A program made the translations under genes and the position numbers. Positions 24,564 to 37,230 of a stretch of 64,000 nucleotides of DNA are shown in pieces; positions within the stretch are counted from its first letter, which is position 1, and every line of letters begins with the position of its first letter. Below the pieces are notes generated by a model. It did no database searches, was not told the origin of the DNA, and was given only the letters and a program-made list of their open reading frames with translations. Origin of the DNA: Helichrysum umbraculigerum (Eukaryota; Streptophyta; Magnoliopsida; Asterales; Asteraceae). The stretch is taken from contig CATIUR010000003.1 of assembly GCA_949592205.1 (NCBI GenBank), forward strand, positions 153,330,759 to 153,394,758, in the 5' to 3' direction.

Positions 24564-27343
24564 ATGGTGGTCTGCAAATGTCGAAAGGTATCATTATACC
24601 ATGCGTTATTACGTTGTAGATAAAGCTATCATTATATTTGATACATATAGGTTATTATGAATGAACGATGAATATGTGAGCGTTTTGATCACGTGCAGGC
24701 AACTAAATTGTACTGCTTTGTACACAAAGTTCCTGTTTGTGGAGAATGCATATGTTTTCAGGATCATCGAATTTGCATTGTATGTTGTAATCAATCACTT
24801 GTATATCATACTAATTATCACTTGTATATTGAGCATATATATGTAATGCCTATATATGTAATGCCAATTGGTTGATTGAGAATATGGAGAATTTTGTAGG
24901 TTGGCACGTATTCAGCGTGGGTGATTGATGGAGACTACGATTGGCCCACAAAGTGTTGTAAGTGCGACGAAGTGCTCCAAGAGAGCAATGAGTCTCAAAC
25001 AACACGACTTGGTTGCTTACGTATGTTACATATTATGTGCATTTGTAATATATATGTATCTAGTATTGAAATACGTCGCGTTACTTATTCTTTTTGTTCT
25101 TCTGTGTGTGTTTTCAGATATTATACATACAGATTGTTTGGTTTCACATATTAAAAGTTTTCCTCTAAATACTGCTCCAGCTGAATATGTTTGTCCAGCA
25201 TGTTCAATTTCGGTAGACTACTCTCCTGTCGTTACGTGGCTTGTTATTTACATTGGTTCATATCGAAAAAATGTTTTTGAAATGCTTCTTTCTTCTAGTT
25301 TATGATCAATGCTAAAATGAAAAAAAGGATGTTATATAAGCGCACACATTTGTCAGTTAAAATAGGTTTAAGCCTGAATCTAAATTGAATAATTATACTT
25401 TTCGTAAACTTAAAACAGTTATATCCTAGTTGCGGCCTTCTGGTTTGTGGCTCGCTACCAACATGATGCTTTGCCTATGCAGATATGGCCTCCTAAGAAT
25501 GTCAAAAACTCAGGGTCCCGTCTGTATTCACAGCTAAAGGAAGCAATTATGCAGGTAAATAGGTAAATCGTTGAAAATAGATGCTAATTAATATGCTCCT
25601 AAAGAATTAGTCAGTAAGTAATTATGTAAGTACTTCTTTGAGTAATCAACATTGCAAATTTGTTGATTAAGTCCTTAGTCCATGCAAAATGTAATCTTTT
25701 GTTTTGCAGAGTGGAATTGAGAAGAACTTGTTTGGAAATCATCCAATTTCATCGCCACCCAAACATTCTACTCATGGACCGCCGCCTGCTTTTGATTCAG
25801 ATCCTTTAAGACCAAAAGTTGCCTCTGGAAATGCTTCCATTAAACTTTCAACCATTGATGTTGTAAAGATAGATGGTCCAGGTTCAGAGAAGTCTAATAA
25901 TGAGGCCAATTTCTCGAAAAGCCCAAATTCTGGTGGTGTAAGTAATTTTTGCAAGAGTGGATATACACTTTAGACTTTCCTTTTCATGCAAATTTGAGGT
26001 GGCACTATCCACCCAATTATTCGTCGAGTGAGTCGATTTGAGTTGTGTTTTAGAGTATAACCCAAACAACTTGAATAATTTTTTTTTTTTTTGCTAAACA
26101 GAGAATGTGTCAAAATGGGTTGAAAGTTCAAAGACTTTTTGTAATGCATGCAAAAGGTGGGGAAATATGTAATTCACCCTAAATCAATTTGTTCAAAGAT
26201 ATAAAAAAGTTGTATATATATTCATGATAATTGATTTTTTTATATTTTTCAAAAAAGGGACCATATGGTTTGTTGGTCAATCCGACCCATACTAAAAATT
26301 GACATGTTCATCTTAATAAAGCATGTGTCTGGAAATGTGTGGTATGTCTTGAATTGTATTTTTACATTATCTTGGCAAGTGTAACGCAGTCTGGTGCTAC
26401 CACGAGAAAGAGTACTCCACCAGCTGACAAGCAAACCTCTGAGTTTTCTTATCATTCAGATGATGATGATACTAATAAGAGCAAGTACACACGAAGGGGT
26501 AAGCAGTAAATTCACTAAATAATAGTGCATTTCCATATAATTGTTTGTATCCTTTGGTAACAGAACTAATAAAATTTGATATCATGTGTAATTCATCAGA
26601 CTTTCTTTTACTTATGTAGTAGTATTTGTCCTTCTTTTGTCTGCTAAGTTGGGTAATGTATTTATTGCTACGATTGTAGGTAGTTTTCGCCTCAAGTTTC
26701 TAAGGCGGCTGCTACCTTTCTGGTCAATTGGTCTGCCATCTTTGCCAGTAACTACACCTCCAAAAAAAGATGCTAATGGAAATGACCTCCACACACGCCC
26801 CAATAAACCATCACGAATGGATCCACGAAAAATACTTCTAGTCATAGCAATTATGTACCGTCTTCTACTCTTATTTACATATTTAGTATGGGATCACATA
26901 CGTAGGTGCACCTGTCACAGAAGTTTGTAGATGGCTCAGGTCAAAATGAGTCGGGTTGGGTTGACCATTAAACACTTTTAAATTCTAGTTTTATAAATAT
27001 CTGATGTGTTCTTTTTATCACGATACCTATATTATTACATTAATGATGTGATTTTTTAAACAGTAAAGCGATTTAAGAGAATTTATGCGTTTGAATACAT
27101 TCGAGATTACTTGTGACCGGGATGACCCATTGTATCCATTTGACCCATTAACTTTTTTGTTAAATATTTTATCCTAATGTATTTGACACGTTGAAGATAT
27201 GCCAACTCTATATGTAGCTTATGTAACCTATAATCTAATGCAGGGCGTGCATGGCAACTATGGGGATTCTGTATTACAATATCGCTCAACGTGGTTTTGG
27301 GGTGGACCTGGCCGATGAGGGGCAGCAGTTACCTCTGTTTTAA
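24564..27343 (+). CDS. Zinc finger protein-like 1 (ZFPL1) homologue
   Basis: Nine exons (plus strand): 24564-24587, 24699-24779, 24900-25020, 25118-25212, 25483-25554, 25710-25937, 26390-26498, 26680-26854 and 27244-27343. All are GT-AG and in phase: 1005 bp, 334 residues. The N-terminus has a B-box-like zinc finger (MVVCKCRK, CFVHKVPVCGECICF), then a variant RING-type finger (KCCKCDEVL ... TRLGCLHIIHTDCLVSHI ... YVCPACS). Further on come IWPPKNVKNSGSRLYSQLKE, a variable acidic/serine region, and a C-terminal hydrophobic segment (KILLVIAIMACMATMGILYY) that would anchor it. Animal ZFPL1 is a cis-Golgi membrane protein that interacts with GM130 and supports Golgi assembly; the plant orthologue is less studied. 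The first exon is only 8 codons. The 26390 acceptor was chosen because the earlier AG at 26378-26379 breaks phase. Confidence 0.93.
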
Positions 27344-27576
27344 CCAGGTTTTGTGGTGGCATCCTTGAGGAACAAAAAAAACACACACACACATTTCACT
27401 CTCTTTCGGAGACCCATTGTCAATTAATAGTTTGTTTGACCAAAGTTCTTGATCATCTCATCCTCAAATCATATCTTAATATAGAAAGTGAACCATACTT
27501 CTCATGCTGTACTGTGACGCCTGTTTTAATACCGTTAATATTAATATATAAATTAATAAAAGTCATTTCAAGATTC
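27344..27576 (+). other. 3' flank of ZFPL1
   Basis: Non-coding, with a short (AC)n run near 27380-27393. It should contain the ZFPL1 3' UTR. Confidence 0.4.
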
Positions 27577-27594
27577 ACCTTGATGCATAGATAT

Positions 27595-27767
27595 TGGCCG
27601 GAGGTCCCTTGGGAAGTAGTCTCTTTACCCTCGGATAAGGGATGATCTTTCTTTACCCTCGGGTGGAGGAACGACTCTCTTTACCGTGTGTAGAGGAAAG
27701 ATTGTCTACATCTTACCTCTCCCATACCCCGTAAATACGGGATTGGATATTGTTGTTTAGTTGTTGT
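27595..27767 (+). mobile_element. SINE with TTG-rich tail and 18-bp target duplication
   Basis: A 173-bp insert starts TGGCCGGAGGTCCCTTGGG and ends in a TTGTTGTTTAGTTGTTGT tail. It is flanked by a perfect 18-bp duplication, ACCTTGATGCATAGATAT (27577-27594 and 27768-27785). A long duplication plus a simple 3' tail indicates target-primed insertion by LINE machinery. TTG tails are typical of a plant SINE group. Clear pol III A and B boxes were not seen, so it is probably 5'-truncated. Confidence 0.85.
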
Positions 27768-27785
27768 ACCTTGATGCATAGATAT

Positions 27786-28458
27786 CAGGCATGTGATAAG
27801 ATTATGTTCCGTTAATTTTCTTATTTTGTGTTGAGCGTGAATTTTTTATTAACAGGTCCTGGCGTTGTTAGCTTCATAAGTAATATATTAAAGGCAGGGT
27901 ATATTGCTAAGAAAGTTTAACATAAAACTCAATCTATTGAAGTGATATATAATAACTTCTCTAATAGCAAAAAGAACAAAGACCAGAATTTTTACTAAAA
28001 AAGAAGTGCAAGTTCAATCACACTTTCAGTAAACTGTTAGAGAGAACTTGGTATTCGATTTATAAAGTGCATTCACGTGTATATGTAGGATGTAGAAATA
28101 TGATATTTCAGGACATTAATGGAAGACAAGAATTTATATGGTAATATTAAAGTTTTATATTCCCACCTAAAAAGAAAACTAACTTGTTACAGTACATGAA
28201 AAGAGCTTTGGTGAACACCAATCTGTAACAATCGACTACATTCCCATCATTTATCGCTATCTCAATTACAAGTTACAAGCTGAAACTAAGATAACAGAAT
28301 CACATTTCCAAGTTCACAAGTTTCCTACACTTCTATCATCTATCATGGTACACAAATGTGCATAACGACAGTTGTTTGAATTCATCGGTTGGATGTATAT
28401 GGAATAACCCACCTACACATCACCATAGTCCCGAGAACTCATCCATGAGCCTTGTTTT
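27786..28458. other. Intergenic between convergent ZFPL1 and VSR genes
   Basis: No gene seen. The part from about 28150 to 28458 probably holds the VSR 3' UTR on the minus strand. Confidence 0.4.
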
Positions 28459-28992
28459 TCAAGCACGTTCCTCAGTTACATGATTTGGAACTTCACTTTG
28501 GTTGTCCAGAGGCATGTACTGTGCCATGATAGCTCTGATCTCCGAGTCCATGTAAGTCTGAAAGTTGAGGTCACAAATAGAAAGGTCAGGAATCCAAATT
28601 AAAGGGCTGCCATCTCAAGAAAACTAGTTTTCTTAATCAAGAATATTACTACAAAGTTCATGTTTGCCACCTGACATTTCTACATGATTTCTATAACTTC
28701 CACGGAGTCTAAGGCTCCACATTATAGGCAAAAAGTCAAATCGGAATTTTTGTATAGGTCAAGAATCAACCCAAAAACTTAGTCCAAATGTTTGTTTGAT
28801 TAAACATCTAGACAAAGATGATTACAAAAACTATATAGACTAGTATAACAAACAATCATAATCATAAACAAACTAATTTAGACAGTTTTAAGCATTAATA
28901 TAAACTTTTGGTAAGTAAGCAAATTATGGTCATTGGCAACCCTAGCAAATATTAAACAATTAACCCCCTCCCCCCCCTCCCAAACCAAAAAA

Positions 28993-29024
<32 letters not shown>

Positions 29025-32000
29025 TTGAAGCACGTGTATTACGATTTGAAAATGCAAGCTTTAAACCATAGTCACATGGAACGGGGAACGCTTCGGTACG
29101 AAAACGCAGAACGGGATCGCAATTCGCTAGGTCTTAAAAATTCGGTACGAAGAGGGGTAGGTTCATTTCGGATCGCTCGGGTACGATGTACCCAATGATA
29201 TGGTACGATGTACCAGATATTAGCAAACACGATACTAAGTAGTGTATAATTATATATCTATATAAAAAATTGAATCAAGTACATAGTATATAATTAACCT
29301 ATTTCTCATTTAAAAAATATTAACCATAATTGATTAAACCTAAACTTTAAATAAAAGTGGTAGATATATATATAATAAAAATCATCGTTTAACTTGGTCA
29401 ATGTATAAAAGAAGACTGAGAATTAAATTTACTAAAATTCAAGATTTTTTTGGGAGTTGTTATATTATTATTATAATATTAAATTAAATAATAAGAATCT
29501 TTCTATCCTATTCATTAAATTTCATCTCTCTTTCATCAGTTTCACCATCTTCTCTACCAAACCTTTCTTTCCATGTCACACCCCACCTGCTACAAACGTT
29601 TACAGCCACAACAACGACAACATACCATCGCCGACCGATTTGAAGCGTCATGACCGATTTTGACCGGATTATTGACCAATTTTGATACGGCGGCCGATTT
29701 TGCAGCTTTGGTTTTGGGGTCGTGAGATTTACCGTTTCGAACGCGAACCATTGAGCGACTGGAACGCGATCGTACCGCGTTTGGGATCGTGCGATCCAGA
29801 TCGCAGATCGTGGGGGGTCTAGCGATTTATGTGACTATGCTTTAAACACATGGTTATAAAACTAGAGAAGTTCTTACCCGCAATCTGTACTTGTAGACAA
29901 GGTATGCTCCAGCTGCAGCCATGGCTAAGCCCAATATAATGACCCAAACAGCAGTCCACGCAGATTTAACTGTGGCAACCCTCTTACTTATGCAGGTGTC
30001 ATGGTCTCTCATATACAAAAGGTCACTACTACAGGTGCAGTCATAGCTTCCCCAGGTATTCTTGCAGCTGCATTCAGGGCACTGACATGCTTTCTTCTCT
30101 TTGCATTCATCAATATCTGTGGTGAATAAATTCACGGGTAAGAAGGTTGACTTATAAATTAACAAGTAGTTGAAACTGAACTACTCTCTAGCTTGCGTTC
30201 ACAGCCATGAGGTGTTTGTAGTTGCACTTTGGAGTTGACTATTGCTTACATTTTGAAGTCACAATAATGTGTTTAATGTTTGGATAAAAAAAATTATGCT
30301 TGCAACAAAATTATCTATATAAGGTTAAAATAAAAGTTACCTACGCACCCCTTCTTTTAACAAAATCCAATCCAAGCCTACTATGATTTCACAAAAAGTC
30401 TGCCATTTTTTCATGCAAACATCCTTCTGATAACAATTTCTATTACTTCTATAGATTAATCAGAATTTGCCAAACACTATTTTATCTAATTATTAGAACT
30501 TTAGACAGCAGAAACACATCCAACCACTATCTTCTACAACCGATTTCATCATGATCAACAAATTCCAATAATATACCATCACATAATCACTTACAAAATG
30601 CACATCCAAACACTCACTTGTATCAAATTTCAGGTGTCAAACAATTGATCCCAGCAATTTGTTAGGTAAATATGTAGAAATATAAATGGAGATCGTGTGC
30701 TCAATCTCCATGAGCATGCACTTTGGTACTTAGGTTGTACTAATTTTCTCAAAAATCTATTGATGGTAGATAGCAAGATTAGTTACCTTCACAACTGTTG
30801 ACACCATCACCTTTAAAACCAGGAGGGCATGCACATTTACCATTCCCGCTATCCTGTTCGACAAAATATTGACAATTTATATCTGTTTTTCCATTTATAA
30901 CAGAAGTTAAGAACAATGAAGTTGTGAAGAGAGCAAATACCGAGCAAGCAGAGTATGAATGCCCATCTCGGGTTTCATGCCAACATCCTCCATTATTGAT
31001 CTTGCAACGTCCTGGCCCACTTGCTACAACCAATAAAAAACAAGATTTAATCATGCGACTGCAATATAGGATAAATGACTTGTAGTTGTATATCGGACTT
31101 CTCTAGAAAATCAACAGAATCCATTTGACACACACACACACACACCCCAAGATAACAACAGTACGAAATATGTACAATTAAAAACAACAATATTATGAAT
31201 GCAATAATATGTCCTAACTGTGTTTCAAATGTAGGTGCATTTACCACCATTTTTTTGGTTGCTCCTACGATAAAGTTAATTACTTTATGCTGGAAAGTTA
31301 TTCCAGCTTGAAGCTTTTGGAGTATTATCTTTGTTTAAGCCATATTCAATAATCAAAGGTAGAGACGTAGAGCCGAAGAGAAAAGCTACTGTTTTTATTA
31401 TCTTAGACTATCAACATTTGAGAATGCAGTCATGGAAAAACAAAGTCTATGAGAGACTCATTCACTTGAAGAGAACAGAATAATTTACCTTCACAAGAGG
31501 TATAACCGTCTCCTTTAAACTGTACTCCATCAACCAAGGGACATTCACAAACTCTCCCGCGAAAAGTGTCCTGCATGTGAAAATGTATCGAACTATCGAT
31601 TATAAAAAGAAATATATAAGCAAGAATATCATTATCCTGCAAGTTACAAGCTGTACCTTGCAAGCAGTTACATTGGCAATATTGTCATGCCAGCAGCCAC
31701 CATGGTTCTCCAAGCACTCATTTGTTTCCACATCTGAGTACGAAGAAATATTAATCAGATTACACGATATATTCAGGAGTGTCATATGATTACACCTATA
31801 AACCAAAACTTTCTAGCCTACCATCACTCAGACAAGCAGCTGGCTCAGTTGTTTCCTCAAAACCAGCACAAATAGCCTTCAAAACAGCACCTTTCTCCAG
31901 CTTTCCTGTGACCACAAGATTTAATATGAATACATAAAGACGTGTCACCTTAATTTAAATATATCCACGCATAAGAACTGACCTCGGTATTGTCTATTAT

Positions 32001-34256
32001 TGACAACTAGCGTAGGCAAAATGGTCACATCACCTCTTGATCCTTTTCCAATCTGGAAACCAACAAAATAACGATTTGATTATTCATACATTTGAGCTTC
32101 CAATATGGTTTTAGGAGTAATGATACACATGCCTAATTCATACAATGCATGACACATTGCTGACGCATTTACTCTTTTCTTAGTTTCACATTTGATATTG
32201 CCATGTGTCCTGATCCTCTTATTAGGCATGAGGTTTAGGGACTTGATTCATTTTCATTCCAGAGGTGGCAAAATATGGGTAAACGATGAAAATGGGTATC
32301 TGGAAGGGTTCAATCAGGTTGGGTTTACTTGAACACATTTTGCCCCCAAATTGTTACGATTATATATTATATATAGTTAAAATAATAAATTGATTTAAAG
32401 AGACTAAACTTTTGGGCGACAATCAAGTTCCGACTTATTTTATCCACCTTAAGTTCTCTTCATTTGACCCATTACAGATAGAACATAACCCAATGACAAG
32501 TAAATGGGTAGATTTGCAGCCTCCAACGTTCCCATCTTACTTTACATTTTAAAAAATATAAGAGCAACATACTTGAGCATCTTGTTCTTCTTTAAGGAGA
32601 GGATTATCAGAATCTGCATTAGGGTCTCCCATACACTTCTCAATTTTTTTCAAGTCAAGCCCTGCATAAGCATATATATTAGTATTCCAGCCCGTTTTTT
32701 TATAAATCAAAGAGCCAGAAAACACTCACCTAAAGAACTGATAACACGTTCAGCACATTCCTTGTTGTACTTCTTCTCTTTCATGGGACACCTAATTTGA
32801 AAATCGGTGACGTAGTCCCACCAAACCCATGGCTTTTTTGTCTCATTTGCTACTTTGAACACACATAGTTGCCTTAGGTTTTCTATAACCACATCTTTCC
32901 CCTCATACCCTTTGCTGAAATCTTGTTCAGGATCAGGAGCACAATACCTTCCGTGATTTATACATTGTGACTTGCACTGTTTGCTAATTGTAAATGCTTG
33001 TGGACAATACCATGTTATATAATGAGGCGTAAATAGAGTGTATCCACCTTTCTCAAGAATCTGCGCTGCACCCTTGAAGTTTTTCACAAAATCCATCAAC
33101 ATATCACATTTAACTCCACATTCGTCATTACTGTTTGTCCAAAGTTCATATTCCACACGATCATCTGGATGCGGAACGGATTCTCTCCAATCAAGATTCA
33201 CATTTACCATATCCCCATCACTGATTGCTTTCTTTAATTTTTCACCAAAACTTTTGGAAATCAAAGCAGACGGGATTGTTATGTTTTCAATATACTTTGC
33301 AGAAGCAGCATCCTCTTCAGGTGTATCCATAGTTATCAATGCCTCATCAATGTCATCCGCTACAAGAACCGCAGAAGCACCAGCGTTTTGGGCATTCCAT
33401 ACCTTCAGTGCAAAAAAGCAATCTGGAAACCAAAAGAATACAAAAAATAAATAAATCAGCCGTTCATCTCAAAAACAGAAAAACAGTAACACTCCAAACA
33501 TGCACCAAACATAGTTTCAATAAATTAATAAACATAACAAACGTCCACCATACAAACAAAAAACGGCCTGCAAATTTGATTATAAAAAGCAACAGTCGGT
33601 GATTAACATTAGCTAGTTTTGCCATATTAACACACACATATATATTGCAAAATTAACTAAACTAACCAGTATAACAAATAAAGAAATATGCCATTAACCA
33701 TATCATCCAAAAAAACAGAAATTAGTCCAAAGTATAGCCAACATCCGAAACACGAAGAGAGTAACCCCAAAAGGGAAACTCCATAATCATTGCGGAAAAA
33801 AGAATCTTAACCTCAAAAACATAGATTATGACAGCAATTACCAATAACAACACAAAACAACAATAAAGATATACCCAATAAAGATACAACAATTAAGCAT
33901 TTATACATGTAACTATCAACTATATAATTAAAAAAGTTTGAAGTGTGTGTACCTCCACGATCAACCAAAACAAACATGGGTAAAGTACCAGGCTTTGCTT
34001 TAAAAGAAATCCCAAATTCATCATATTTTTTGCACCCTTTTTTATTCTCTTTAGGGTAAGTAACTGTGCCAGCCATACTACCACCATATTGTGGAATACC
34101 AAAATTACCAATTGCACTATCATGATTCCCTTTGATATTATCAGGTGATGATACTGTTAAGCTGTTTTTTTCAACTACAAATCTACCCATTACTGATTCA
34201 ATATACACACAGCTCAATACCATAAATATAAACCCTAGATATAGTTTATTATCCAT
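28459..34256 (-). CDS. Vacuolar sorting receptor (VSR/BP-80 family)
   Basis: Eleven exons (minus strand): 33953-34256, 32730-33422, 32573-32661, 31983-32052, 31822-31905, 31657-31733, 31489-31570, 30941-31023, 30787-30853, 29878-30116 and 28459-28557. All are in phase: 1887 bp, 628 residues, the family length. There is a signal peptide (about 1-24), a protease-associated domain including FVLVDRGDCFFALKVWNAQ, the conserved central region (DDRVEYELWTNSNDECGVKC, HYITWYCPQAF), three Cys-rich EGF-type repeats (about 415-545), a transmembrane helix (about 569-589) and a cytosolic tail with the YMPL sorting motif at 610-613. VSRs bind NPIR-type signals of soluble vacuolar cargo in the Golgi/TGN and cycle by clathrin adaptors recognising YMPL. 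No disabling change is seen. The last intron carries a hAT insertion. Confidence 0.95.
29067..29839. mobile_element. Non-autonomous hAT element in the last VSR intron
   Basis: A 773-bp insert with terminal inverted repeats CATAGTCACAT / ATGTGACTATG and a perfect 8-bp duplication CTTTAAAC at 29059-29066 and 29840-29847, as expected of hAT. The interior is non-coding, with several GATCG/CGATC-rich words near the right end. It sits in the intron separating the transmembrane exon from the YMPL tail exon and leaves both splice sites intact. Confidence 0.8.
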
Positions 34257-34687
34257 CGTTGGTTCTCGATCGATGTGTTCGAGGATGTAAGTATGCGTGT
34301 GATGGAATAGGAATTGAGAAACCCTAAAAGTTGGAGAATTTATTTAGGGATTTGTTTATTGGATATGAAATTGATTGATTAATAGATATGATATCTGTTT
34401 GGAATTTTTGATGAAAATGATGAACGTGTGAGTGAAGAAGAAGAATTGTTGAATTTTAATCAGTAATTTGGGGGAATTGGAGGATGAAGTACCTACCAAT
34501 TTGACTATTTTAGTCTTCTGCTGTTGACTAAAATATTCTTTCAGACCTATTTTCCCAAATTACGTATGGAAGTCACACTATAAACCTTTTTTAATAATGA
34601 TAATAAATAAATAAATAAATAATTAAGAATACGACTAATAAATAATAAGTTTTGTATTAAAAAAAGGATTCTACAAAAATTAAAATA
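34257..34687. other. VSR promoter region and tRNA 3' flank
   Basis: Holds the VSR 5' UTR and promoter on the minus strand. It also contains the tRNA pol III terminator: the minus strand has a T run about 20 bp beyond the tRNA (AAAAAAGG at 34660-34667 on plus). Confidence 0.45.
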
Positions 34688-34761
34688 CGCTAGAAGGAGG
34701 GCTTGAACCTCCGACCTTGTGGTTAACAGCCACACGCTCTAGCCAACTGAGCTATTCCAGC
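34688..34761 (-). tRNA. tRNA-Asn (anticodon GTT)
   Basis: On the minus strand the sequence starts GCTGGAATAGCTCAGTTGGC and ends TTCTAGCG. The acceptor stem pairs GCTGGAA with TTCTAGC with one G-T pair. The anticodon loop reads CTGTTAA, the T arm is GGAGG-TTCAAGC-CCTCC, and G is the discriminator. It has no intron, and CCA is not encoded, as normal for nuclear tRNAs. A and B boxes are intact and a T run follows downstream. Confidence 0.97.
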
Positions 34762-34991
34762 GTTTTATGATTTTTATTGAATATAGTATTATATATTAGA
34801 AATTTCGTTTATTATTATTATTTTTTTTGACCAGAGACAACGGTCCCTAATGAAATGAACCTTAACGAAGTGTTTAGTTTTTTTAATAAAGTGTACACAA
34901 GATATCTCATGTTTATTGCTAACAACGACGTTCGTACTTTTAAATTATTTTTACCAATCGATCATAATTAATGGCATTAAAATACAACAAC

Positions 34992-35543
34992 TACGGGCTA
35001 TAACCAAGTCGAGCCGAGCTTGAACTCGACTACGGGCTATAATTCGAGCTCGACTCATTTAAGGTAAGCTCGAGCTCGATGAGCTTTCATTATGCATGCT
35101 CGAGCTCGGTTCGAAAATGTTTTAGAATGGCTCAAGCTCGGCTCGAAAAGCTCAAAATTTTATATAAACATAAAATTTAATATTCAAATTTATGTTATAT
35201 TATTTTGAAATAAAAATCGATAATAAAAAACATTTCAAGTATATATAAAATTAAAATAAATCATGAAAACAAGTCAAAAACTATATAAAATAGTTTAACA
35301 ATTTTAAAATATAATAATAATATCATTTACGTATAAAAAAATACATATATATGTATATACACACATAGATTTAATTAAGGCTATAAAATTTCAATAAAAG
35401 ATATTAAAAGCTCGAGCTCGGCTCGATACATATTTCAAGTTTGATTTTTAAGCTCGAGCTCGGTCTCGAACTCGATAAAAGCTCAACTCGATCAAGCTCA
35501 AGCTAGAGTTGCTCGATAAAAGCTCGACTCGTTTGCAGCCATA
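34992..35543. mobile_element. Non-autonomous hAT element rich in AGCTCG words
   Basis: A 552-bp insert with imperfect terminal inverted repeats (left TACGGGCTATAACCAAGTCG, right in reverse complement TATGGCTGCAAACGAGTCG) and a perfect 8-bp duplication ACAACAAC (34984-34991, 35544-35551). Both ends carry many overlapping GAGCTCGAGCTCG-type palindromic words; the centre is A/T-rich. It is non-coding. Confidence 0.8.
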
Positions 35544-35551
35544 ACAACAAC

Positions 35552-36107
35552 ATTAGTTAATATTAATTTGGTTCATACTCCGTATAATTCTTCTATAAAC
35601 TATTTCCGACTTTTTCAAAAGCACCGGCTATAACACCACTCTCAAAGGTGGTTTCATCACTTCTTTCGTCAGTTGTGTTAGCTCAGCATCACATCAGCAC
35701 ACTAAAAACTGACAAAAGACAGACACAACCCTGCCAACAGTCTTTTCATCACTTCAATTTTGAGCCTCACATTTACCATTATATATACATTTACACACGC
35801 TAAACAAAAACTAACAATACATTAAATACAAGCTAGGTTCCACCCCCAACCCCCTCCCTTTCGTAGCAAGACCGACGTGCAAAATCGATGAAACAAAGTG
35901 AAGAACCCATGCCAATGGTGTCAGTTTTGATTGGTTTCATCGGTTGATAAAACCCGTTGGCATACGTCTAAAAAGTTAATAACTAGGAAGTAATTCTTTA
36001 ACTGGTTTGAACATTAAAAGTTAAGATTGATCTTAGACTGAAAAAAATGTAAACTAGTTTTCAAACAGATTAAAATGACCCTCTTGAATGAACCTAGCCC
36101 GTCATGC
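35552..36107. other. Intergenic, no gene seen
   Basis: No coding frame or element end recognised between the hAT element and the LTR retrotransposon. Confidence 0.4.
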
Positions 36108-36208
36108 ATAAATGTAACACCTGCCTAATTAGGATAATTAATTTTGCCTAATTATTTGTAACTAGTTGTAATTAGTATGTAATAGGACTAATTGCAGACT
36201 CTGTTTGT

Positions 36209-36217
36209 ATATATAAG
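36209..36217 (+). promoter_or_regulatory. TATA box of the LTR promoter
   Basis: TATATATAAGG near the start of the 5' LTR, the best TATA match in the LTR. The 3' LTR keeps it with two extra bases. Its role as the promoter is inferred. Confidence 0.5.
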
Positions 36218-37017
36218 GTGATTTATATATATGTGTGTGTACTTACGCGATTTGGATAAATCGTACGAATGGACCGGACGGAGTTCGGAACATTTTACTA
36301 GGACGTTGGTGACAAAACTTTACATAAATAATGAGGATATATTGATATATATTGGAACGGACATTATTTATACATATTATCAAAGTGTTATACATTACGT
36401 TCTGTATATTAGTAAATAAACGTATCAATCGCGACGACACGAGTAAAACTAACAAACTAATATTTAGAATAAATATTAGCGAACGATTTTCAGTAAAAAT
36501 TCACATTATAGAATATTTTTTTAATAATACTCTACACGGTTACTAAAATGAGCGAATTAATCAATTAGGACACGGAGTAAATACTGTATTTTAAGGAGTG
36601 TATTCTCTCCCTCCCCTTTTGGAACCAGCCAAAAGCACCACCCATCCCCATCTCTTTCTTTTCATTTACATTAAACACACAAACTCAAAACCCTCTCTAA
36701 AAATCTTCACCAATTTTCGGATTCACAAATCGACCCATAAAAATTACATATTCGGAATCACCATCACGAGTGGAGCAAGAATATCAAGACCGTTTTCATC
36801 ATCTCATCCTCCATCTAGCTCGATTTGCAAAAGTAAGAATTTTCTAAAATCTTAGATCTATTCAATTTGGTGTAATGTTTTGATGTTTTGATGTGTACAC
36901 AACATAGTTATAACCTAATACAAGAAGAAAACACGATTTTATAGCTAAAAAATGGGTTAGATTTGCGTTTTTGGTCGGAAAATCATGAAACCCGAAAGTT
37001 TCTGGGCTGATGTTCAT

Positions 37018-37230
37018 CTTTGCGACACAACGTTTGTGTCGCATGCTATGTCGCATAAACCGTTTTGTGTCGTAACCTTTGCGACACAATATTGTGTCGC
37101 ACTCTATGTCGCATACTATGTCGTATTTAATACGACACAACCGTTCTGTCGCTATTGAATTAGCATCGCAAGCTTTTTGCGACACAACCACTGTGTCGCA
37201 TACCAAACTTTAGTGTCGCAGATTGTGTCG
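37018..37230. repeat. Cluster of TGCGACACAA / TTGTGTCGCA palindromes in the 5' LTR
   Basis: Within about 210 bp, the 10-base word TGCGACACAA, its complement TTGTGTCGCA and near variants (ATGTCGCAT, TACGACACAA) occur about a dozen times in alternating orientation, several as closely spaced inverted pairs. The cluster is repeated in the 3' LTR at about 48074-48287. A similar cluster occurs in the unrelated-looking solo LTR at 44290-44556. Confidence 0.85.

Noticed and set aside
33038..33602. Plus-strand frames of 138 and 87 residues overlapping the VSR gene
   Set aside because: They are antisense shadows of the second VSR exon, whose protein similarity on the minus strand is unambiguous.
36862..37206. 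114-residue frame in both LTRs (also 47918-48262), Cys/Asp/Arg-rich
   Set aside because: It is the translation of the TGCGACACAA palindrome cluster; the repeat explains the composition. The comparable frames at 44143-44637 and 44218-44577 are rejected for the same reason.
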